A stretch of 64,000 nt of DNA from Roseateles depolymerans (GTDB lineage Bacteria; Pseudomonadota; Gammaproteobacteria; Burkholderiales; Burkholderiaceae_C), in assembly GCA_003241055.1 (NCBI GenBank), contig QFOD01000015.1:1-64000 (forward strand), in the 5' to 3' direction. The translations under genes were made by a program, and so were the position numbers. Positions 1 to 10,512 of this stretch are shown in pieces; within the stretch, counting starts at the first letter, position 1; every line of letters starts with the position of its first letter. Under the pieces are notes generated by a model that saw nothing but the letters and a program-made list of their open reading frames with translations, ran no database searches and was not told the DNA's origin.

Positions 1-219
1 GTTCAGGCCCAAGTCGGCTTGCTTCATGGATCAGATCGTCGCTGCTCAATCACGGCCAAGCAATCAGACTTGCCCGGGGTTTATGCAGACCTTCCCTAAT
101 GCGACATCTCGCAGCTCAATCGTGACGCGACTGCATCCAAGGAATCTTTCAACAATTGCGTCAGCAATCTCTCACTTACCTGGCACGGATCTCACTATCG
201 GTGTCACCCGACACGACTA
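1..219. other. intergenic, no gene seen
   Basis: This stretch lies downstream of gyrB. An open frame at 26-223 on the plus strand has no recognisable domain and no good ribosome site. One DnaA-box-like 9-mer, TTATGCAGA (81-89, one mismatch to TTATNCACA), is present but isolated. No RNA gene is visible. Confidence 0.5.
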
Positions 220-2736
<2,517 letters not shown>

Positions 2737-2784
2737 GGGGACTTTCAGGGCCGCGCAGCGGCCAACTCAACTCTCAAACCAGAA

Positions 2785-2801
2785 CCCCCGCTTGGCGGGG
2801 G
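2785..2801 (-). terminator. weak hairpin terminator after dnaN
   Basis: On the minus strand the sequence reads CCCCCGC CAA GCGGGGG and is followed by TTCTGGTTT. The stem is perfect and GC-rich but the T tract is broken, so it may only attenuate transcription from dnaN into gyrB. Confidence 0.45.
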
Positions 2802-2827
2802 CAGGGGGTGCTCAACGGTCAGGCAGG

Positions 2828-2861
2828 ATGCCAATGCGGATCGTCAGATCCGCATTGGCAT
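2828..2861 (-). other. perfect 15-bp hairpin spanning the dnaN stop codon
   Basis: The arms 2828-2842 and 2847-2861 are exact complements (ATGCCAATGCGGATC and its reverse complement) around a 4-nt loop. Read on the minus strand the loop is TGAC, so the dnaN TGA sits in the loop and the last codons of dnaN form one arm. There is no T tract, so it is not a classical terminator. It could protect the mRNA 3' end, pause transcription or bind a protein. Confidence 0.8.
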
Positions 2862-3956
2862 GACAACGTACTTGAACCCGTTGTTCTCCGGGATGGTGAT
2901 CAGCGCGCTGGAGGCGCTGTCGTTCAGGTCGATGCAGACCATGTCCTGGCTCATATTGGCCAGCGCGTCCATCAGATAGGTCACGTTGAAGCCGGTCTCG
3001 ATCTTGTCGCCGCCGTAGTCGATCTCGATCTCTTCCTTGGCCTCTTCCTGCTCGGCATTGCTGGACGCGATGGACAGCAGGCCCGGCTCGAAGGTCAGGC
3101 GTACGGCCTTGAACTTCTCGCTGGTCAGGATGGCGGCGCGTTGCAGCGAGGCCAGCAGCGGCGCACGGCCCAACGTGAGGCGGAACTTGTGGTTCTTGGG
3201 GATCACGCGGTTGTAGTCGGGGAACTTGCCCTCGACCAGCTTGGTGACGAACTCCATGCCACTGAACGAGAACTTGGCCTGGTTGCCTGCAAAGCGCATC
3301 TCGATCGCGTCGTCTTCCTTGCCGTCCTTCAGCAGGCGCTGCAGCTCCAGCACGGTCTTGCGCGGCAGGATGACTTCCTGCTTGGGGATGTCGGTCTCCA
3401 GCTCGGACTGGGCCAGCGCCAGGCGGTGGCCGTCGGTGGCCACCAGGGTCAGCGTCTTGCCCTCGGCGACGAACAGGATGCCGTTCAGGTAGTAGCGGAT
3501 GTCGTGCACCGCCATCGCGAAGTGCACCTGGTTGATCAGGCCCTTGAGCACCTTCTGCGGCACGCTGAACGCGGGGCCGAAGTCGGCGGCCTCCTGCACC
3601 AGCGGGAAGTCATCGGACGGCAGCGTCTGCAGCGTGAAGCGGCTCTTGCCGCCCTGCAGCGTCAGCTTGCTCTGGTTGCTGGTCAGGCTGACGGTCTGGT
3701 CGCTGGGCAGCGAGCGCAGGATGTCGATCAGCTTGCGGGCGCCCACCGTGGTGGAAAGGTTGCCGGCGTCGCCGTCGAACTCGACCACGGTGCGGACCTG
3801 GATCTCGAGGTCGCTGGTCGTGAGCTCCACCTGGTTGCCGGTCTTGCGGATCAGCACATTGGCCAGGATCGGCAGCGTGTGGCGCCGCTCGACGATGCCC
3901 GACACCGCCTGCAGCGCGCTCAGCACCTGATCCTGGGGAGCTTTCAAAACGATCAT
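2844..3956 (-). CDS. dnaN: DNA polymerase III beta subunit (sliding clamp)
   Basis: The beta clamp encircles DNA and gives processivity to DNA polymerase III. The 370-residue protein starts MIVLKAPQDQVLSALQAVSG and contains the conserved RRHTLPILANVLI and TTSDLEIQV motifs of the first domain; it ends in MPMRI, the usual clamp C terminus (VMPMR). The ATG at 3954-3956 was preferred over an upstream in-frame start (4079) because it matches the family N terminus and is preceded by AAGAGG, a good Shine-Dalgarno match. Length is normal for the family. It is followed by a hairpin over the stop codon and then gyrB. Confidence 0.97.
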   Translation of the reverse strand: MIVLKAPQDQVLSALQAVSGIVERRHTLPILANVLIRKTGNQVELTTSDLEIQVRTVVEFDGDAGNLSTTVGARKLIDILRSLPSDQTVSLTSNQSKLTLQGGKSRFTLQTLPSDDFPLVQEAADFGPAFSVPQKVLKGLINQVHFAMAVHDIRYYLNGILFVAEGKTLTLVATDGHRLALAQSELETDIPKQEVILPRKTVLELQRLLKDGKEDDAIEMRFAGNQAKFSFSGMEFVTKLVEGKFPDYNRVIPKNHKFRLTLGRAPLLASLQRAAILTSEKFKAVRLTFEPGLLSIASSNAEQEEAKEEIEIDYGGDKIETGFNVTYLMDALANMSQDMVCIDLNDSASSALITIPENNGFKYVVMPMRI

Positions 3957-4095
3957 GAGGACCTCTTGGGGGAAAACTGGATGGGCAAGCCCAAACAACG
4001 CGCGCGCGTGAAGCTGCGATTGTCGCCCGGAAATGGTGACGGTTCGGATCGCAGGGGCGCCGCCGCGGGGGTGGGTCAACCCGAGTTTTCGGACT

Positions 4096-4207
4096 GAGCG
4101 CCGCGCCGCTCCCGAGCCGGACCGTTCTGGCGATGTGCGCAGCGGTCAATCCGGCGCGCATCGCCGTCCCCTCGGGGGCCGGCCAAGGTACTCCTTGGAC
4201 GAGGGGC
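4096..4207 (+). repeat. structured intergenic repeat family 1, copy A
   Basis: This lies between dnaN and dnaA. It shares with copies at 49007-49122 and 38532-38671 (inverted) a GAGCGCCG start, the block GGCGATGTGC, a central hairpin with loop TCAAT, and an end reading TTGGACGAGGGGC. In this copy the hairpin stem is imperfect (GCGCAGCGG TCAAT CCGGCGCGC), flanked by GGCGAT and ATCGCC that pair outside it. No open frame crosses it. Confidence 0.75.
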
Positions 4208-4217
4208 CAACGCCCCT

Positions 4218-5690
4218 TCAGCCCTTCAAGGTCTGTTCCAGCACGTGCAGCTGCTGGTTCAGCTCGGTGTTCTTCTGGCGCTCGCCGCCGATCTTGCGCA
4301 CCGCGTGCAGCACGGTGGTGTGGTCGCGCCCGCCGAACAGCTCGCCGATCTCGGGCAGGCTCTTCTGCGTCAGCTCCTTGGCCAGGTACATCGCGATCTG
4401 GCGCGGTCGGGCGATGCTGGCCGGGCGCTTCTTGGAGTACATGTCGGCGACCTTGATCTTGTAGAAATCGGCCACCGTCTTCTGAATGTTCTCCACACCG
4501 ATCTGGCGGTTCTGGATGGAGAGCAGGTCGCGCAGCGCCTCGCGCGCCAGGTTGATGCTGATCTCCTTGTGCGAGAACTTGGCGTAGGCCAGCACCTTGC
4601 GCAGCGCGCCTTCCAGCTCGCGGACGTTGGCGCGCACGTTCTTGGCGATGAAGAAGGCCACGTCCTCCGGCATCGGCGTGGCCTCGGCCTCAGCCTTCTT
4701 GATCAGGATGGCGACCCGCATCTCCAGCTCGGGCGGCTCGATGGCCACCGTCAGGCCGGCGTCGAAGCGCGAGGTCAGGCGCTCGTCGATGTCCACCAGC
4801 CCCTTGGGGTAGGTGTCGCTGGTCATGATGATGTGCGCGCGCTTGGCCAGCAGGGCCTCGAAGGCGTTGAAGAACTCCTCCTGCGTGCGGTCCTTGCCGG
4901 CGAAGAACTGCACATCGTCAATCAGCAGCAGGTCCAGCGAGTGGTACTTGGCCTTGAGCTCGTCGAAGGTCTTGCGCTGGTAGTTCTTCACCACATCGGA
5001 GATGAACTGCTCGGCGTGCAGGTAGAGCACCCGGGCATCCGGGCGGTCGCGCAGCAGGGCGTTGCCCACGGCGTGGATCAGGTGGGTCTTGCCCAGGCCC
5101 ACGCCGCCGTAGATGAACAGCGGGTTGTAGGTCACGCCCGGCGCGCCGGCCACATGCAGCGCGGCGGTGCGGGCCATCTGGTTGGCACGACCCGGCACCA
5201 GGTTGTCGAAGGTCAGGGCCGGGTTGATGCGGTGCTTGCTCGCCGCCGGAGCCTGGGACGGCAGGACGATGGTGGGCGCCTGAGGGGCCACGGGCGCCGG
5301 CGCGACCTCGGGCATCAGCGATTGCTGGATCGGCTGCGGCACGGCGGCCGGCCGGGCCGGGGTGGCGGCCGAAGCCTCGCGTGCGGCCAGCGCCAGCTCC
5401 AGCCGGGTGGGGCGGCCGGCGAGTTCGGTCAGGATGGCCTCGATGCGTGCGGCGTACTGGCGGCGGATCCAGTCGCGCTTGAAATGGTTGGACACCTTCA
5501 GCGTGGCCACCAGCTCGGTGGCGGCGTCGTCGCCCGCCAGCGTGGCCGGCGGCAGGGGGCGGATCCAGGTGTTGAACTGCTGCTCCGGCAGTTCGCTGGC
5601 GAGGCGCTCGCAGCCTCGGCGCCACAGATCGGCGGCCCAGGCGGCGCCACCCACCGCCGCGGTGTCCGCCCTGTCTAGTTCTTGGCTCAT
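4218..5690 (-). CDS. dnaA: chromosomal replication initiator protein DnaA
   Basis: DnaA binds 9-bp DnaA boxes at oriC, forms an ATP-dependent filament and melts the origin. The 490-residue protein has N-terminal domain I (about 20-95, with QQFNTWIRPL), a Pro/Ala-rich linker domain II (about 105-155), the AAA+ domain with Walker A GGVGLGKTH (195-203) and Walker B LLLIDDVQFF (254-263), and the C-terminal domain IV with the DnaA signature GRDHTTVLHAVRKI (454-467) for box recognition. The ATG at 5688-5690 gives the usual length. A perfect DnaA box lies about 60 bp upstream, and the overlapping TTTTCCACA just before the start is a one-mismatch box, which is consistent with DnaA autoregulation. The gene starts the leftward block dnaA-dnaN-gyrB and is divergent from rpmH. 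Confidence 0.98.
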   Translation of the reverse strand: MSQELDRADTAAVGGAAWAADLWRRGCERLASELPEQQFNTWIRPLPPATLAGDDAATELVATLKVSNHFKRDWIRRQYAARIEAILTELAGRPTRLELALAAREASAATPARPAAVPQPIQQSLMPEVAPAPVAPQAPTIVLPSQAPAASKHRINPALTFDNLVPGRANQMARTAALHVAGAPGVTYNPLFIYGGVGLGKTHLIHAVGNALLRDRPDARVLYLHAEQFISDVVKNYQRKTFDELKAKYHSLDLLLIDDVQFFAGKDRTQEEFFNAFEALLAKRAHIIMTSDTYPKGLVDIDERLTSRFDAGLTVAIEPPELEMRVAILIKKAEAEATPMPEDVAFFIAKNVRANVRELEGALRKVLAYAKFSHKEISINLAREALRDLLSIQNRQIGVENIQKTVADFYKIKVADMYSKKRPASIARPRQIAMYLAKELTQKSLPEIGELFGGRDHTTVLHAVRKIGGERQKNTELNQQLHVLEQTLKG

Positions 5691-5942
5691 TGTGGAAAAC
5701 TTGTTCTCGAGCGCCCGGATTGTACGAGTTCGGGATGTCTCAAGGCCAGGTTATCCACAGTAAATCTCCGGGGGTCAATCCCTGGCAAACCCGGCGGGCG
5801 GGTGTCGAGTTATTGACCGCGCGCTCCGCATCTGCTGTAATGATGGGCTTTTCGCAGCCGGCGAAGTCGCTTTGCCGTGCGCATTTTGACGGGCGCCAAC
5901 CGCTGTGCCCGGTCCTGAACAAACCCTCACCAGAGGTTCCCC
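5691..5942. promoter_or_regulatory. dnaA-rpmH divergent region with DnaA boxes (possible origin)
   Basis: This 252-bp spacer holds a perfect DnaA box TTATCCACA at 5751-5759 and a one-mismatch box (TTTTCCACA on the minus strand, 5691-5699). A -10-like TACAAT (minus strand, 5719-5724) could serve dnaA, without a convincing -35. In many proteobacteria oriC lies at or near this junction. With only one perfect box and no long AT-rich repeat array, the boxes could equally be only an autoregulatory site for dnaA. Confidence 0.4.
5813..5841 (+). promoter_or_regulatory. sigma-70 promoter for rpmH operon
   Basis: TTGACC (5813-5818) and TGTAAT (5836-5841) are separated by exactly 17 bp, each one base from consensus. 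The site lies about 100 bp upstream of rpmH and is the best promoter-like match noticed in the window. Confidence 0.7.
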
Positions 5943-6077
5943 ATGAAGCGTACCTACCAAGCCTCCAAGACCCGCCGCGCCCGTACCCACGGCTTCCTCG
6001 TTCGCATGAAGACCCGTGGCGGCCGTGCCGTCATCGCCGCTCGCCGCGCCAAGGGCCGCAAGCGTCTGGCCGTCTAA
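5943..6077 (+). CDS. rpmH: 50S ribosomal protein L34
   Basis: L34 is a small basic protein of the large ribosomal subunit. The 44-residue product reads MKRTYQASKTRRARTHGF and ends AKGRKRLAV, the normal L34 length and sequence. A Shine-Dalgarno AGAGG lies 6 bases before the ATG. It is the first gene of the rightward block rpmH-rnpA-yidD-yidC, the conserved partner of dnaA near bacterial origins, and has a strong promoter about 100 bp upstream. Confidence 0.98.
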   Translation: MKRTYQASKTRRARTHGFLVRMKTRGGRAVIAARRAKGRKRLAV

Positions 6078-6119
6078 GCCTCTGACGACGCCAAGCGTCG
6101 TCGATCGCCGGGCTGCCCG

Positions 6120-6602
6120 ATGATCGGTCGCCTCCTGCGCCCGGCGGATTTCGAGCGGGTTCTGTCCCGCCCCGGCCGCGTTCGCAGCGCGCATTTCGTG
6201 CTGCACCACCTCGCGGCCGATCCCTTGCCGCCCGTGTGGTCTCAGAAGCAGGCCCGGCCTGGCTCCGACGAGTTATCAACAGGTGAGGCGCCCGCGGCGC
6301 CGGCCCCTGTGGAACACGTGCAGCCGTCTGGCCGGTGGCTGGGCATGGTCGTGCCCAAGCGCTTTGCGAAGCGCTCGGTGACCCGCTCGCTGCTCAAGCG
6401 CCAGATCCGCGCGGCCTTTCAGGCGCGCGTCGACATGCCGCCCGGCCTCTGGGTCGTGCGGCTGCGTTCGCCATTCGACCGCCAGCAGTTCCCCAGTGCC
6501 GCCTCCGACGCACTGCGGGCCGCTGCGCGCGTCGAGCTGGCCCAGCTGCTCGATCGGCTGCAGGCCTCTGGCAAGCGGGCCGAATCCCGCCCCGCGTCAT
6601 GA
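6120..6602 (+). CDS. rnpA: ribonuclease P protein component
   Basis: This is the protein subunit of RNase P, which helps the catalytic RNA trim the 5' ends of pre-tRNAs. The 160-residue protein has the family RNR-type signature KRFAKRSVTRSLLKRQIRAAF (about residues 79-99), which forms the RNA-binding helix. The N-terminal half carries an extra Pro/Ala/Glu-rich insertion (about residues 37-66) compared with the roughly 120-residue E. coli protein; longer forms are common in Burkholderiales. The stop TGA overlaps the ATG of yidD (ATGA at 6599-6602), so the two are translationally coupled. A DnaA-box-like TTATCAACA at 6273-6281 lies inside the coding region and is probably chance. Confidence 0.93.
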   Translation: MIGRLLRPADFERVLSRPGRVRSAHFVLHHLAADPLPPVWSQKQARPGSDELSTGEAPAAPAPVEHVQPSGRWLGMVVPKRFAKRSVTRSLLKRQIRAAFQARVDMPPGLWVVRLRSPFDRQQFPSAASDALRAAARVELAQLLDRLQASGKRAESRPAS

Positions 6603-6913
6603 CACCCGGTCTGGTGGCTCGTGCGCTGATGGCCGCCGTGCGCGGCTATCGGCTGTTGCTGAGCCCCTGGCTAGGCGCGTCCTGCCGCTTCGAGCCCACC
6701 TGCTCGCGCTATTCACTGACCGCGCTGGAGCGCCACGGCGCGCTGGCCGGCAGTTACCTGACCGTGCATCGCCTGCTGCGTTGCCACCCGCTGTGTGCGG
6801 GTGGGCACGACCCGGTGCCCGATCAGCCGCCGCGGCTGTTCAGCCGTCTGATTCCCTGTCCCGCGATGCCTCAGGCGTCGCCGTCCTCCCCGTCCGAGCC
6901 CTCTCATGACTGA
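6599..6913 (+). CDS. yidD: membrane protein insertion efficiency factor YidD
   Basis: YidD is a small membrane-associated protein that assists YidC-dependent insertion. The 104-residue product carries the family core GYRLLLSPWLGASCRFEPTCSRYSLTALERHG, with the paired cysteines of the CRFEPTCSRY motif (about residues 30-37), and RLLRCHPLCAGGHDPVP downstream. The ATG at 6599 overlaps the rnpA stop, and the TGA at 6911-6913 lies 8 nt inside yidC, so rnpA, yidD and yidC form a tightly coupled operon. The last 20 residues (Ser/Pro-rich) are poorly conserved in the family. Confidence 0.93.
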   Translation: MTPGLVARALMAAVRGYRLLLSPWLGASCRFEPTCSRYSLTALERHGALAGSYLTVHRLLRCHPLCAGGHDPVPDQPPRLFSRLIPCPAMPQASPSSPSEPSHD

Positions 6914-8636
6914 TATTCGCCGCACCGTGCTGTGGGTGGTGTTCACGATGTCCCTCGTCCTGCTCTGGGACGGCTGGCAGAAGCACAACGGGCAGCCGTC
7001 GCTGTTCAGCCCCGGCGCACCGCGTCCGGCGGCGGTGGCGTCGCAGCCCCTGCAGCCCGCCGTGGCCGGCACGACGCCAGCGCCTATGGCCGCCGCGTCG
7101 TCCGTCGTGGCGGCGGTGAACGCGCCCTCCGAGAAGATCGTCGTGCACACCGACGTGCTGACGGTCACCGTCGACACGCTGGGCGGCGACGTCGTGCGCG
7201 CCGAGCTGCCCAAGTACCTGACGGCGCCGGACCCGACCGTGACCGATCAGCTGATGCAGATGGTCGGCCTGCAGAAGAAGCCGGCCTTCACGCCGGAGCC
7301 GGTCGTGCTGTTTGACGCCGCCAACAGCTACCGCGCGCAGACCGGCCTGGTCAATGCGCAGGGTGGCGCGCTGCCGTCGCATACGACGCCCATGGTGGCC
7401 GTGCCCGGCGAGCGCGAGCTGGCTGCCGGCCAGAACGAGGTCAAGCTGCGTCTGGAGTCTGCCGAGGTGGGCGGCGTGAAGCTGGTGAAGACCTTCACCT
7501 TCACGCGCGGCGCCTACACCGTGGGCGTTACGCACGAGGTGGTGAATGCCGGCACCGCGCCGGTGACGCCGCAGGTCTACCTGCAGCTGGTGCGCGACGG
7601 CAGCCATGTGGCCGGCGGCGCGGGCTTCACGCCCACCTTCACCGGCCCGGCGCTCTACACCGAGAAGACCCACTTCCAGAAGATCGAGTTCAAGGACATC
7701 GACAAGCGCGCGGCGGACAACCGCGAGGTGGACATCGAGAAGCGTGCGAACGACGGCTGGGTCGCGATGGTCCAGCATTACTTCGCCAGCGCCTGGCTCG
7801 AGAACGACAACCAGGCACGCGAGTTCTTCGTTCGCAAGCTGCCGGGTCGCCCGGGCGTGAGCGCCGACACCTACGCCACCGGCATGGTGTTCACGCTGCC
7901 CGTGCTGGCGCCTGGTGCGAGCGAATCGCACCAGGCCACGCTGTTCGCTGGCCCGCAGGAGGAGAACAAGCTCGCCACGCTGGCCCCGGGCCTGCCGCTG
8001 GTGAAGGATTACGGCTGGCTGCGCATCCTGGCCGAGCCGCTGTTCTGGCTGCTGGACAAGCTGCACGGCTTCATCGGCAACTGGGGCTGGTCCATCATCG
8101 GCCTGGTGGTGCTGCTGAAGATCGCGTTCTACTGGCTGAACGCCAGTGCCTACCGCTCCATGGCCAAGATGAAGGCCGTGGCTCCCCGCATCACCGAACT
8201 GCGCGAGCGCCTGAAGGACAAGCCGCAGGAGATGCAGCAGGAGATGATGAAGATCTACCGCGAGGAGAAGGTCAATCCGGTGGGGGGCTGCCTGCCCATC
8301 TTCCTGCAGATGCCCTTCTTCATCGCGCTGTACTGGGTGCTGCTGTCCACGGTGGAAATGCGCCAGGCCCCGTGGCTGGGCTGGATCACCGACCTGTCGG
8401 TGCGCGACCCCTACTTCATCCTGCCGCTGCTGATGATGGCGTCCAGCCTGCTGCAGGTGAAGCTGAACCCGCCGGCTGCCGATCCGATGCAGCAGAAGAT
8501 GATGTGGATCATGCCCGTCGTGTTCGGGATCATGTTCTTCGTGTTCCCGTCGGGCCTGGTGCTGTACTGGCTGACGAACAACATCCTGTCCATCGCCCAG
8601 CAGTGGCTGATCAACAAGCGACTCGGCGTGAAGTGA
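6906..8636 (+). CDS. yidC: membrane protein insertase YidC
   Basis: YidC inserts and folds inner-membrane proteins, alone or with SecYEG. The 576-residue protein has the Gram-negative layout: an N-terminal transmembrane anchor (about residues 7-22, VVFTMSLVLLWDGW), a Pro/Ala-rich linker, a large periplasmic beta domain (about 70-350), and a C-terminal five-helix insertase core starting at about 375 (GFIGNWGWSIIGLVVLLKI). The conserved stretches LRERLKDKPQEMQQEMMKIYREEKVNPVGGCLPI and VFPSGLVLYWLTNNILSIAQQW are intact. It is the last gene of the rpmH operon and is followed at once by a strong terminator. In many relatives mnmE comes next; here 7.4 kb separates them. Confidence 0.98.
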   Translation: MTDIRRTVLWVVFTMSLVLLWDGWQKHNGQPSLFSPGAPRPAAVASQPLQPAVAGTTPAPMAAASSVVAAVNAPSEKIVVHTDVLTVTVDTLGGDVVRAELPKYLTAPDPTVTDQLMQMVGLQKKPAFTPEPVVLFDAANSYRAQTGLVNAQGGALPSHTTPMVAVPGERELAAGQNEVKLRLESAEVGGVKLVKTFTFTRGAYTVGVTHEVVNAGTAPVTPQVYLQLVRDGSHVAGGAGFTPTFTGPALYTEKTHFQKIEFKDIDKRAADNREVDIEKRANDGWVAMVQHYFASAWLENDNQAREFFVRKLPGRPGVSADTYATGMVFTLPVLAPGASESHQATLFAGPQEENKLATLAPGLPLVKDYGWLRILAEPLFWLLDKLHGFIGNWGWSIIGLVVLLKIAFYWLNASAYRSMAKMKAVAPRITELRERLKDKPQEMQQEMMKIYREEKVNPVGGCLPIFLQMPFFIALYWVLLSTVEMRQAPWLGWITDLSVRDPYFILPLLMMASSLLQVKLNPPAADPMQQKMMWIMPVVFGIMFFVFPSGLVLYWLTNNILSIAQQWLINKRLGVK

Positions 8637-8649
8637 TTCACGCTTCATG

Positions 8650-8678
8650 AAAAAGCCCCCGATGCCGGGGGCTTTTTT
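8650..8678. terminator. strong bidirectional intrinsic terminator
   Basis: AAAAAGCCCCCG, a 3-nt loop, then CCGGGGGCTTTTTT. The stem is GC-rich and has a T tract on both strands, so it can end yidC transcription rightward and the lipoprotein gene (8791-9561) leftward. Confidence 0.92.
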
Positions 8679-8790
8679 GTGCCCGCTCGCTGCGCTTCAA
8701 TCGCCATCAGCGGGGCAGAGATCCATCGGCTGGCGGGCGGGCTCACGAGAGCGACCGCCCCCAGCCTCCCCCGCGCCAGCGGGGCGGCGC

Positions 8791-9561
8791 TCAGAGCGCG
8801 GTGCTGGCCAGCAGCTTGCCCTTCTTGTCGAGCAGCTCCATCTTCACCACCTGAGACTTCACGACCTTCTCGTTGAGGTCGGCGTCCTGCGCGAAGGCGT
8901 AGATGCGCAGCGTCAGCGCGCCGTACTTGTTCACCTTGTCCTCGATCTCGCGCGCCATGGCCTCGTCGGCCACCGGCAGGCTCTGCAGCTTCTCGGCGCC
9001 GCTGAAGCTGATCTGGTAGCGGCTGTTGTCGTTGTAGTAGAAGCGCGTGCCGCCCTTCCAGAAGCCGTCGCGCACCGGGAAGCGCTTGCGCTCGAAGTCG
9101 TAGTGGTCGATCAGGTTGTTGTCGGCCTCCCAGATCACGTAGCGGCGCTCGCCGGCGGCGGCGATTTCGGCCTTCACGCGCGGCTCCAGCACCTTCAGGA
9201 TGTCCTGGCGCTTGAACTGATCCTGCGTGGCGCGGTAGTCCTGCGACAGCACCTCCGCGATCTGGCCCATGTCGGCCGGCATGGCCGACACCGCGTAGTA
9301 CAGGTACATCAGCTGGTTGCCCGAGTCGATCAGCTTGTAGGCCTCGGCCGGTGTGGCCGGGTTGGCCTGCGGCAGGCCGGCCACGCGCTGGGCCTCGGCC
9401 GCCTTCTTCAGCGCCTCGGGGTCGCGGGCGCTGGCCAGGCTGGGGGCCGTGTCGGCCGGCTTGGGCGTGCCGGCCTCATCCTTCTTGCCGCAGCCGCTCA
9501 GCAGGCTCAGCGACAGGGCGGCGCAGGCGGCCAGGGCCAGGGGGGACAGGTCTTGCTTCAT
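8791..9561 (-). CDS. lipoprotein of unknown function
   Basis: I do not recognise a family with confidence. The 256-residue product starts MKQDLSPLALAACAALSLSL and has a lipobox LLSGC (cysteine at about residue 24), followed by a Lys/Ala/Pro linker, so it is probably lipidated and anchored in the envelope. The rest is a mixed alpha/beta region rich in charged residues (YVIWEADNNLIDHYDFERKRFPVRDGFWKGG in the centre) with no catalytic motif that I can name. A CGGAG ribosome site lies just before the ATG. It is downstream of, and probably co-transcribed with, the membrane protein at 9607-10416, and converges on yidC at the shared terminator. Confidence 0.75.
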   Translation of the reverse strand: MKQDLSPLALAACAALSLSLLSGCGKKDEAGTPKPADTAPSLASARDPEALKKAAEAQRVAGLPQANPATPAEAYKLIDSGNQLMYLYYAVSAMPADMGQIAEVLSQDYRATQDQFKRQDILKVLEPRVKAEIAAAGERRYVIWEADNNLIDHYDFERKRFPVRDGFWKGGTRFYYNDNSRYQISFSGAEKLQSLPVADEAMAREIEDKVNKYGALTLRIYAFAQDADLNEKVVKSQVVKMELLDKKGKLLASTAL

Positions 9562-9606
9562 GTGAATCTCCGGTCAGCAGTGAATGTGTTGGAGCGCGAG
9601 CGGCAT

Positions 9607-10416
9607 TCAGCGGCGCAGGCGCACGAAGGCGAAGAAGGCCAGCACGGCGGCGGCGGCCAGCGACAGATACAGGCCCAGGCCCAGGGTGATGGACTTGAAG
9701 ATCTCGGCCTGCATCTCGCTGCCGACGTCGCGCAGCATGCGACCCATCTGGCCGCCGAAGCCGGCCATCTGCTGCTGCATCTCGCTGACGGCGCTGGAGA
9801 TGCCCCAGTACAGCCGGGCGCCCTGCAATGCCATGAAGGCCAGCGGCGCGGCCAGGCCCAGGCTGGCCAGCCGGTGGCGGGTGACGAGCGGCGCGAGTGG
9901 CGCCACGGCGCACAGCAGGGCGACGAAGTTCCAGAAGCCCAGGCTGCTGCGCGAATACTGCATGGCCTCCAGCGCGTTGCCGCTGGCCAGCATCTTCAGC
10001 ATGTCCCAGAAGCTGTAGCTGGCGACATGGGTGCCGATCACGCGCACCGACACCCAGTCGAACACCCACCAGCCCAGCCACAGGGCCACCAGGGCCGCCA
10101 GCGGCAGCCTGCCGAACTCGGCCAGCGCACGGCCCAGCAAGGCCTGACCCTGGGCCGCCATCTGCCCGGCGGCCTGCGTGGCCATCTCCTTGGCGATCTG
10201 GGTGTCGTCCACCAGATGCAGCTGACGCAGCTCGTCGCCGTCGAAGGTGGCGTCGACGCGGGCTCCGGTGACCGGCGGGCGTTCCGACGCCCAGTGCTGC
10301 TCCAGCGTGAAGGCCAGCTGGCGGCCGCCCACGCTGATCAGGCCGGGGCCGGCCTGGGTGTCACGAAGAATGGTGCCGCGCTGCGTGGCAGCGGCGGCCG
10401 GCGAGGAAAGGCTCAT
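9607..10416 (-). CDS. membrane protein with N-terminal beta domain
   Basis: The 269-residue product has two parts. Residues about 12-70 (GTILRDTQAGPGLISVGGRQ, then AFTLEQHW and VTGARVDATFDGDEL) look like a small OB- or cold-shock-like beta domain; this is a pattern impression, not a family match. Residues about 100-265 hold four hydrophobic segments: near 104-122, 160-175, 183-200 and 244-264. Between the last two, a Met/Gln-rich amphipathic stretch (SEMQQQMAGFGGQMGRML) may pack on the membrane. AGGAG sits 6 bases before the ATG. The gene is followed 45 bp later by the lipoprotein 8791-9561, and the pair may act together in the envelope. Function unknown. Confidence 0.72.
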   Translation of the reverse strand: MSLSSPAAAATQRGTILRDTQAGPGLISVGGRQLAFTLEQHWASERPPVTGARVDATFDGDELRQLHLVDDTQIAKEMATQAAGQMAAQGQALLGRALAEFGRLPLAALVALWLGWWVFDWVSVRVIGTHVASYSFWDMLKMLASGNALEAMQYSRSSLGFWNFVALLCAVAPLAPLVTRHRLASLGLAAPLAFMALQGARLYWGISSAVSEMQQQMAGFGGQMGRMLRDVGSEMQAEIFKSITLGLGLYLSLAAAAVLAFFAFVRLRR

Positions 10417-10512
10417 GCGGGGCTCCTGGGCTTCTGGGGATGGCGAACCGAGCCCGCGAGGGGCTCGATCCGCTTAACGAGAAGCCCGGGCGCCAAGCGC
10501 CACGGCGTTCGC

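Noticed and set aside
6273..6281. DnaA-box-like TTATCAACA inside rnpA
   Set aside because: A single one-mismatch site in a coding region is expected by chance.
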